Positions 58,136-64,000 of a stretch of 64,000 nt of DNA are shown here, piece after piece. The notes under the pieces were generated by a model, which saw only the letters and a list, made by a program, of their open reading frames with translations, searched no databases and was not told the DNA's origin. How positions within the stretch are numbered: position 1 is the first letter of the stretch; every line of letters starts with the position of its first letter. Source of the DNA: Meiothermus granaticius NBRC 107808 (GTDB lineage: Bacteria > Deinococcota > Deinococci > Deinococcales > Thermaceae); assembly GCF_003574355.1 (NCBI RefSeq), contig NZ_QWLB01000001.1, positions 62,001 through 126,000 on the forward strand, given 5' to 3'. Both the position numbers and the translations under genes were made by a program.

Positions 58136-59452
58136 CTATGCGGGCTGCTCCAGCCCCTCGAAGACCGCCCGCCCCTCGACCAGGGTCAGCACCGGCCAGC
58201 CCCGGAGCTTCCAACCGGCCCAGGGGCTGAACTTGGCTTTGGAGGCGAACCGCTGGGGCTCCACCGGGCGTTCTTGGTCAGGGTTCCACAGCACCAGGCT
58301 GGCCTCCGCACCCGCCTCGAGCCAGATGGCCTCGAACCCCAGCACCCGCCGCGGTCCGTCGGTAAAACGCTCCAGCAGCACCGGCAGGGGGAAATCTCGC
58401 TTGAGCACGAGCTCGGTGTAGAGCAAAGGCCAGCCGACCTCGAGGTTGGGGATGCCAAACGGGGCCCGCAGCAGATCGAGTTCCTTCTCGTCTTGGGTAT
58501 GGGGGGCGTGATCCGTGCCAATGCAGTCAATGCTGCCGTCCAGGAGGCCTTGGATCAAGGCCTCGGCATCGGCGGGGGTGCGCAGGGGGGGGGCCACTTT
58601 GTAGAGCGGATCGAGGCTCTCGAGCCGCTCCTCGCTCAGGGTGAGGTGGTGCGGCCCCACCTCACAGGTGACCGGTAACCCCTCGGCCTTCGCCTGGCGG
58701 ATGAGCTCCAGACCTCGAGCGCTGGAGAGGTGCTGTACGTGCAGCAGGGCTTTGGCCTGCGGGCCTCGGCCTCCGAGCTGGGCCAGGACATACCGGACGA
58801 TCTCCAGGTCCCGTGCGATCCGTGCGGACTCCGCATAGACCGAATTTCCCGGCAGCCCCAAGCGGAATGAGACCCCTCCTTCGTTCATCACCCCGCCCCG
58901 GCGCAGTCCGGCGTCTTCAGCGTGGACGCTCACGGTGAGGCCCCAGGAGGCCGCGTACTGCATGCCCAGAGCCAAAACCCCGGCATCCTCGTTGGTCCGG
59001 CCATCGTCGGTGAGCAGGACCGCACCGGCCTCAGCCAGCAACCGGGCTTCGGTCAGCCGCTTTCCCTCCTGCCCTTGGGTTAGGGCCGCGGCAGGGTGCA
59101 GCCGAGCTTGGCCGATGCGTGCAGCTTTTTCCTTGAGCGCGGCAACCCCCTCCGCGCGGTCTACCGGCGGGAGGGTGTTGGGCATCGAGACCACATCGCT
59201 GTAGCCCCCTCGGGCCGCTGCGGTCAGGCCGCTGGTCAGGTCTTCTTTAACCTCCTGTCCGGGTTCGCGCAGATGGGCGTGGGGGTCGCAGAAACCAGGG
59301 GAGAGGATGAGGCCCGAGGCGTCTATGTGGCGGCGGGCATCCCCCCCCTCGAGCGAGAGAATCCGCCCCTGGCCGATGAGCACATCGGCGGTTCCGTGTT
59401 CCCCCCGGCTGTCCACCAGCCGGACGTGTTGGATGAGCAGTTCACCGTTCAT
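58136..59452 (-). CDS. pyrC: Dihydroorotase
   Basis: The 438-residue amidohydrolase closes carbamoyl-aspartate to dihydroorotate in pyrimidine synthesis. It has the zinc motif [17 protein letters not shown] near 58, [57 protein letters not shown] and [17 protein letters not shown]. It is the type I (longer) form. The ATG at 59452 overlaps the stop of pyrB, so the two are translationally coupled. It is the last gene of the pyrR-pyrB-pyrC operon. Confidence 0.95.
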   Translation of the reverse strand: MNGELLIQHVRLVDSRGEHGTADVLIGQGRILSLEGGDARRHIDASGLILSPGFCDPHAHLREPGQEVKEDLTSGLTAAARGGYSDVVSMPNTLPPVDRAEGVAALKEKAARIGQARLHPAAALTQGQEGKRLTEARLLAEAGAVLLTDDGRTNEDAGVLALGMQYAASWGLTVSVHAEDAGLRRGGVMNEGGVSFRLGLPGNSVYAESARIARDLEIVRYVLAQLGGRGPQAKALLHVQHLSSARGLELIRQAKAEGLPVTCEVGPHHLTLSEERLESLDPLYKVAPPLRTPADAEALIQGLLDGSIDCIGTDHAPHTQDEKELDLLRAPFGIPNLEVGWPLLYTELVLKRDFPLPVLLERFTDGPRRVLGFEAIWLEAGAEASLVLWNPDQERPVEPQRFASKAKFSPWAGWKLRGWPVLTLVEGRAVFEGLEQPA

Positions 59453-60408
59453 GATTCCCCTCGGGGTTTTTTGCCGACCAGCAGGTGATAGAGTACCGCC
59501 ATGCGAATGGCCTGGCCGTTGGCCACCTGCCGCTCCACCAGGCTGCGGGAGGAGTCGGCGAGCGGGCCCTCGAGCTCTACGTCCCGGTTCATGGGGCCCG
59601 GATGCAGCAGCGGTGCACCAGGTTTGGCCCAGTCCAGACGCTCCTGAGTCACCTGATAGCCTGCGATGTACTCGGGTAGGGAAGGCAGCAGGCCCTTGTC
59701 CATGCGCTCGTTTTGCAGGCGTAAAACCATCACCGCATCCGCGTCGGTGAGCCCGGTTTTCAAGTCGGTGCTGAGCTGGACCCCTGGAAGGGTTCCCGGC
59801 AGCAGCGTAGCCGGGCCACAAGCCACCACCTCTGCTCCCAGCCGGGGCAGCAGCTCGGCGTTGGAGCGGGCCACCCTCGAGTGAAGGATGTCTCCTACAA
59901 TCGCGATCTTCTTGCCCTCCAGGCTCCCGAGCGCCTCCAGCAGGGTGAAGGCGTCGAGCAGGGCCTGGGTGGGATGGGCCCGCCAGCCGTCCCCAGCGTT
60001 GATGATCGGCTTGCCCAGCCAGCGCTCGGCCTGATGGCAGACCCCGGCGGCGTCCACCCGGATCACGTAAGCGTCAACTCCCATGGCATCCAGGGTGAGC
60101 AGGGTGTCCTTGTAGGTTTCGCCCTTGCTTATGCTGCTGGTTGCGGCGCTGAAGGAGAGTACATCGGCGCTCATTCGCCGGGCCGCCAGCTCAAAGGAAA
60201 GCCGGGTGCGGGTACTGGCCTCAAAAAACACCGTGGCCACGGTGAAACCGGTCAGGGCCGGGACCTTCTTTACCGGCCGGGCCAGCACCTCTTGCATCAT
60301 CTTGCTGGTTTCAAACAGGCTCTCGAGCTGGGCTCGGCTCCAACCCTGAAAATCGAGCAGGCTGCGCGGGGTTGGGGCGGCAGCGCTGGTATCGGGCGTT
60401 ACGGTCAT
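59449..60408 (-). CDS. pyrB: Aspartate carbamoyltransferase catalytic subunit
   Basis: The 319-residue enzyme joins carbamoyl phosphate and aspartate. Landmarks are [19 protein letters not shown] (carbamoyl-phosphate loop), [28 protein letters not shown], and [20 protein letters not shown]. No regulatory chain (pyrI) is nearby. AAGGAG precedes ATG 60408; longer frames were rejected. It follows pyrR after 100 bases and is controlled by the leader at 61,056-61,181. Confidence 0.96.
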   Translation of the reverse strand: MTVTPDTSAAAPTPRSLLDFQGWSRAQLESLFETSKMMQEVLARPVKKVPALTGFTVATVFFEASTRTRLSFELAARRMSADVLSFSAATSSISKGETYKDTLLTLDAMGVDAYVIRVDAAGVCHQAERWLGKPIINAGDGWRAHPTQALLDAFTLLEALGSLEGKKIAIVGDILHSRVARSNAELLPRLGAEVVACGPATLLPGTLPGVQLSTDLKTGLTDADAVMVLRLQNERMDKGLLPSLPEYIAGYQVTQERLDWAKPGAPLLHPGPMNRDVELEGPLADSSRSLVERQVANGQAIRMAVLYHLLVGKKPRGES

Positions 60409-60507
60409 GGGTACTCCTTGCTGGGGCACCTCTCGAGCCGCGGACAGAGCCTAATGCTCCCCGCGTTGCACCAATCGGTGCTTTGAGCATCGTCTGCTTG
60501 GGTGGGG

Positions 60508-61217
<710 letters not shown>

Positions 61218-61286
61218 TGGCACCTCGAGCCAAAGTGAGCCAACGCGCCTTTTGAGCCCCCCCGCCGCCTGCTACAATCGCTTTTT

Positions 61287-62378
61287 GTGAGCAAGGGTCG
61301 TGTGCTTGTGGCCATGTCGGGCGGGGTGGACTCCTCGGTGTCTGCCGCGTTGCTCAAGGCCCAGGGCTACGAGGTGATCGGGGCCATGATGCGCTTCTGG
61401 CCCGATAACAAGAAAGACGACTGCTTCGAGACCTGCTGCTCCCCCGATGCCGCCTATGAGGCCCGCCGGGTGGCCGACCAGGTGGGGGTGCCCTTTTACC
61501 TGCTGGACTACCGCGAGGAGTTTCAGGAGAAGATCATAGACCCGTTTATTGCTGGGTACGCTGCCGGGGAGACCCCTAATCCTTGTGTTAATTGCAACAC
61601 CCGGGTCAAGTTCGACTCGCTGCTCAAGAAGGCCCGTATGTTGGGCTGTGAGTTTGTGGCTACCGGGCATTATGTAATCCGCCAGGGCCAGGCCTTGCTG
61701 CGGGGAGACCGCAACAAGGACCAGACCTATTTCCTGTGGGGAACCCCCAAGGAGGCCATCCCCCACCTGCTGTTCCCGGTAGGGCATTTGGAGAAGCCCC
61801 AGGTGCGCCAACTGGCGGAGGCGTTTGGGCTACCTACCGCCAAGAAGCCCGAAAGTCAGAACATCTGCTTTGTGCAGGGGGATCTCAAGGAGTTTTTAGC
61901 CGGCCACCTGACCGCGCGACCGGGGCCCTTGGTAGACCTCGAGACCGGTCGGGTGATTGGCGAGCACGCCGGGGCACAGTTCTACACGGTGGGGCAAAAG
62001 AAGGGCCTGGGTTTGTGGCAAACCCACCTCGAGCGCTACGTGGTGCGGGTCAGTGTCCCCACCAACGAGGTCTTTGTGGGGCCCCGAGCGGCTTGCGAGT
62101 GGGGTGGGCTCGAGGCGCGGGAGGTGAATTGGCTGCTCGAGCCCGAGGAGCTGCCGGAGGAGGTAGAAGTGCAGGTACGCTACCGCACCAAACCTGTACC
62201 GGCGCAGATCGAGGCCCTATCCTCCGGACGGATGCGGGTTCGCCTAAAAGAGCCTCAGTTCGCGGTCACCCCAGGGCAGTCGGTGGTGGTGTATTCCGGG
62301 GACCGCTTGCTCGGCGGGGGGTTCATCGCTCAGCCGCTGTGGAATGGGCACGAGCAGACTTTAATCGAATCCCTTTAG
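61287..62378 (+). CDS. mnmA: tRNA 2-thiouridylase MnmA
   Basis: The 363-residue enzyme adds sulfur to U34 of Glu, Gln and Lys tRNAs. It has the PP-loop VAMSGGVDSSVSAALL near 8-23, the catalytic cysteines in NPCVNCNTRVKFDSLL near 100 and in KPESQNICFVQGD near 196, and TGHYVI. TACAAT (61273-61278) lies eight bases before the GTG start, so the mRNA is probably leaderless. It is divergent from the pyr operon. Confidence 0.95.
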   Translation: MSKGRVLVAMSGGVDSSVSAALLKAQGYEVIGAMMRFWPDNKKDDCFETCCSPDAAYEARRVADQVGVPFYLLDYREEFQEKIIDPFIAGYAAGETPNPCVNCNTRVKFDSLLKKARMLGCEFVATGHYVIRQGQALLRGDRNKDQTYFLWGTPKEAIPHLLFPVGHLEKPQVRQLAEAFGLPTAKKPESQNICFVQGDLKEFLAGHLTARPGPLVDLETGRVIGEHAGAQFYTVGQKKGLGLWQTHLERYVVRVSVPTNEVFVGPRAACEWGGLEAREVNWLLEPEELPEEVEVQVRYRTKPVPAQIEALSSGRMRVRLKEPQFAVTPGQSVVVYSGDRLLGGGFIAQPLWNGHEQTLIESL

Positions 62379-62401
62379 GTCACAGCTTTTTCTCCAATCG
62401 G

Positions 62402-62419
62402 CTGACACTCGGATGACAC
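62402..62419 (+). promoter_or_regulatory. Pho-box-like direct repeat upstream of pstS
   Basis: CTGACAC (62402-62408) and ATGACAC (62413-62419) are two seven-base direct repeats separated by four bases, the 11-base period of PhoB/PhoP-binding Pho boxes. They lie about 75 bases before pstS, so phosphate-starvation control is likely. No PhoB gene is in the window. Confidence 0.6.
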
Positions 62420-62493
62420 AAACCAAGAACTATGGGGCTGTGAAAGCCGCACGGATACCCGTGAGTCTGGGCTTGATGAGATTGGAGAAAACC

Positions 62494-63540
62494 ATGAGGA
62501 AGCTTCTTGTCACAACCGCAACCATGGCAATGGCCGGGCTGAGTCTAGCCCAGAGCCTCACCGGGGCTGGGGCGACTTTCCCCTACCCTCTATACGCAAA
62601 ATACTTCGATGAGTACGCTAAGCTCACGGGGGTCAAGGTCAATTATCAGTCTATTGGTTCGGGAGGGGGAATTCGCCAATTCATCGAGCAAACCGTATCT
62701 TTTGGGGCTTCTGATGCTCCTATGACAGACGAGCAAATCAAGGATGCCCGGACCGCCTCAGGCGGATCCAATGTACTCCATATCCCTACGGCGTTGGGTG
62801 CGGTGGTTCCTATCTACAACATTCCTGGGGTAAGCGCTGTGCTCAAGTTTGACGCCAATACGCTGGCCGGGATCTTTTTGGGGACCATCAAAACCTGGAA
62901 CGATCCCGCCTTGGTTAAGCTCAATCCCGAGGCCAAGCTGCCTCCTTTGCCCATCACAGTGGTGCATCGTTCGGATGGCTCAGGCACAACGTTTGTCTGG
63001 GTGGATTACCTGACCAAGGTGTCGCCCGAGTGGGCCAGGCAGGTGGGGAGGGGCACCAGCGTGGCCTGGCCAGTAGGGCTAGGAGGAAAGGGCAACGAGG
63101 GGGTGGCAGGGGTGGTCAAGCAGACCCCGGGTAGCATTGGCTACGTCGAGGCGATTTATGCTCGCCAAAACAAGATTTCTTACGGGGCCGTGCAGAATAA
63201 GTCCGGTAAGTTCATTCAGGCCGATCTGCCCTCAATTCGTCTGGCTGCTAACGTAGTACTACCGGGAGATGCGCGGGTCTCGATCACGGATACCCCTGAG
63301 CCCGGAGGATATCCGATCGCCAGCTTCACGTACATCCTTTTGTATCAGCAGGCGGATAAGAACAAGGCTATCAAGAGTGAGGCCGATGCCAGAGCCCTTT
63401 CAGACCTCATCTACTGGATCCTTAACGATGGTCAAAAGTACAATGAGGGCCTTGAGTATGGCCGTCTTCCAGAGGTGGCTAAGGCTCGAGGGATGTCCCT
63501 GCTGTCCAAAATGACTTACAATGGGAAAGCACTGCGTTAG
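62494..63540 (+). CDS. pstS: Phosphate ABC transporter binding protein
   Basis: From ATG 62494 (GGAGA upstream) the 348-residue protein has a signal peptide (MRKLLVTTATMAMAGLSLAQ) and the PstS pattern: LTGAGATFPYPLYAKYFDEY, INYQSIGSGGGIRQFIEQTV-like stretch, FGASDAPMTDEQI, VVHRSDGSGTTFVWVDYL, GGKGNEGVAGVVKQTPGSIG and YGRLPEVAKARG. It binds phosphate in the periplasm with the S/T/G-rich loops. No lipobox, so it is soluble. It leads the pst operon, with pstC next. Confidence 0.95.
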   Translation: MRKLLVTTATMAMAGLSLAQSLTGAGATFPYPLYAKYFDEYAKLTGVKVNYQSIGSGGGIRQFIEQTVSFGASDAPMTDEQIKDARTASGGSNVLHIPTALGAVVPIYNIPGVSAVLKFDANTLAGIFLGTIKTWNDPALVKLNPEAKLPPLPITVVHRSDGSGTTFVWVDYLTKVSPEWARQVGRGTSVAWPVGLGGKGNEGVAGVVKQTPGSIGYVEAIYARQNKISYGAVQNKSGKFIQADLPSIRLAANVVLPGDARVSITDTPEPGGYPIASFTYILLYQQADKNKAIKSEADARALSDLIYWILNDGQKYNEGLEYGRLPEVAKARGMSLLSKMTYNGKALR

Positions 63541-63558
63541 TGGAAAATCTCACCCCCT

Positions 63559-63586
63559 ACAGCGGGCGACTTCGAGTCCCCGCTGT
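63559..63586 (+). other. Intergenic hairpin between pstS and pstC
   Basis: ACAGCGGG (63559-63566) pairs with CCCGCTGT (63579-63586), and inside it GACT pairs with AGTC around TCG. The 12-base-pair stem follows the pstS stop and has no T-run. It is likely to stabilise the pstS mRNA or partly terminate, giving more binding protein than permease. Confidence 0.68.
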
Positions 63587-63609
63587 AACTCATAAGTGAA
63601 GGTCGGATT

Positions 63610-64000
63610 ATGCAACAAACCGCTCCCAGCCATCATCGGCGCTCACTGGCCTACAGTGCTTCTGGAGACCGGGTCTTTTCGGTGATCATTGCCCTTTTAG
63701 CTTCTGGGGTGTTGATTTTAGCTGTGCTGATGGCGTGGGAACTTTATAGCGGTGGAGCCGACCCCATCCGCCGCTTTGGCCTTCTCGGCTTTCTTACCGG
63801 GACTGAGTGGGACCCCGTAATCAAGAAGCAATTCGGGGCATGGCCTTACGTGCTTGGCACAATCCTGACCAGCATAGGGGCTTTGCTGCTCTCGTTCTTC
63901 CCGGCTTTAGGGGCAGCCATCTACGCGGCAGAGTACGCACCCCGCCCGGTGGCAGTGGTTATCAATTACTTGCTGGATCTGACCGCAGCGGTTCCCAGTG
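63610..64000 (+). CDS. pstC: Phosphate ABC transporter permease PstC (partial)
   Basis: The first 130 codons are present (MQQTAPSHHRRSLAYSASGD) and the frame is open at the window end. Membrane segments are seen at VFSVIIALLASGVLILAVLM near 21-40 and ILTSIGALLLSFFPALGAAI near 87-106, with the FGLLGFLTGTEWDP-like segment (RRFGLLGFLTGTEWDP) and an AEYAPR motif typical of PstC. It forms the channel with PstA. It follows pstS after a hairpin. Confidence 0.93.
   Translation, partial: MQQTAPSHHRRSLAYSASGDRVFSVIIALLASGVLILAVLMAWELYSGGADPIRRFGLLGFLTGTEWDPVIKKQFGAWPYVLGTILTSIGALLLSFFPALGAAIYAAEYAPRPVAVVINYLLDLTAAVPS

Overview
The window looks like the chromosome of a thermophilic bacterium of the Thermaceae, most likely Meiothermus. 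Reasons: high GC; very frequent CTCGAG; housekeeping genes whose -10 box (TAnnnT) sits 6-8 bases before the start codon, which implies leaderless mRNAs; and a pyrR-pyrB-pyrC operon with a PyrR-type leader. This assignment is inferred from sequence style, not from a database match.

Region 1 (1 to about 30,570) is the right-hand part of an intact-looking siphophage-type prophage in the 3' end of a tRNA-Ile gene (30,524-30,600). Its left end lies outside the window. Almost everything reads leftward. Early genes (28.7-20.8 kb) cover excision, small regulators, RecT recombination, a replication initiator with the presumed origin inside it, a VRR-NUC nuclease and an adenine methylase. Late genes (20.7-0.07 kb) run terS, terL, portal, nucleotide- and metal-enzyme accessory genes, scaffold, capsid, connectors, tail tube, chaperones, a 1379-residue tape measure, tail tip and lysis. 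A hicAB toxin-antitoxin pair sits antisense between terS and terL. Repressor and integrase read rightward at 28.9-30.4 kb.

Region 2 (30.6-41.3 kb) is chromosomal: an acyl-CoA carboxylase beta subunit, an orphan DUF433 protein, a TPR/HD-GYP/GGDEF protein, two tandem HAD phosphatases with a cytosolic beta-lactamase-fold protein, asnS, and a nucleoside/sugar-type ABC ATPase.

Region 3 (41,428-48,965) is a compact 7.5-kb integrative element in a tRNA-Val gene, bounded by a 45-bp exact repeat of the tRNA 3' end. It carries an integrase, a divergent regulatory switch, small regulators and a PrimPol-helicase whose gene contains an iteron array. It has no capsid, terminase or conjugation genes, so it is satellite- or plasmid-like.

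Region 4 (48.9-64 kb) is chromosomal: tRNA-Val, tRNA-Cys, a 2-phosphoglycerate-kinase-like protein with three ATP-cone repeats, a two-component system with a secreted protein, a ROK sugar kinase, a glutaredoxin-like protein, Lon, a small phosphodiesterase, the pyr operon, mnmA, and pstS followed by the start of pstC.

Most noteworthy signals: a solitary type I-E CRISPR-like repeat in the prophage early region (28,334-28,362); two replication origins embedded in their own initiator genes (24.97-25.06 kb and 46.23-46.46 kb); the element's mirror-symmetric divergent promoter (47,398-47,443); and the hicAB/terL shared operator (19,511-19,543).
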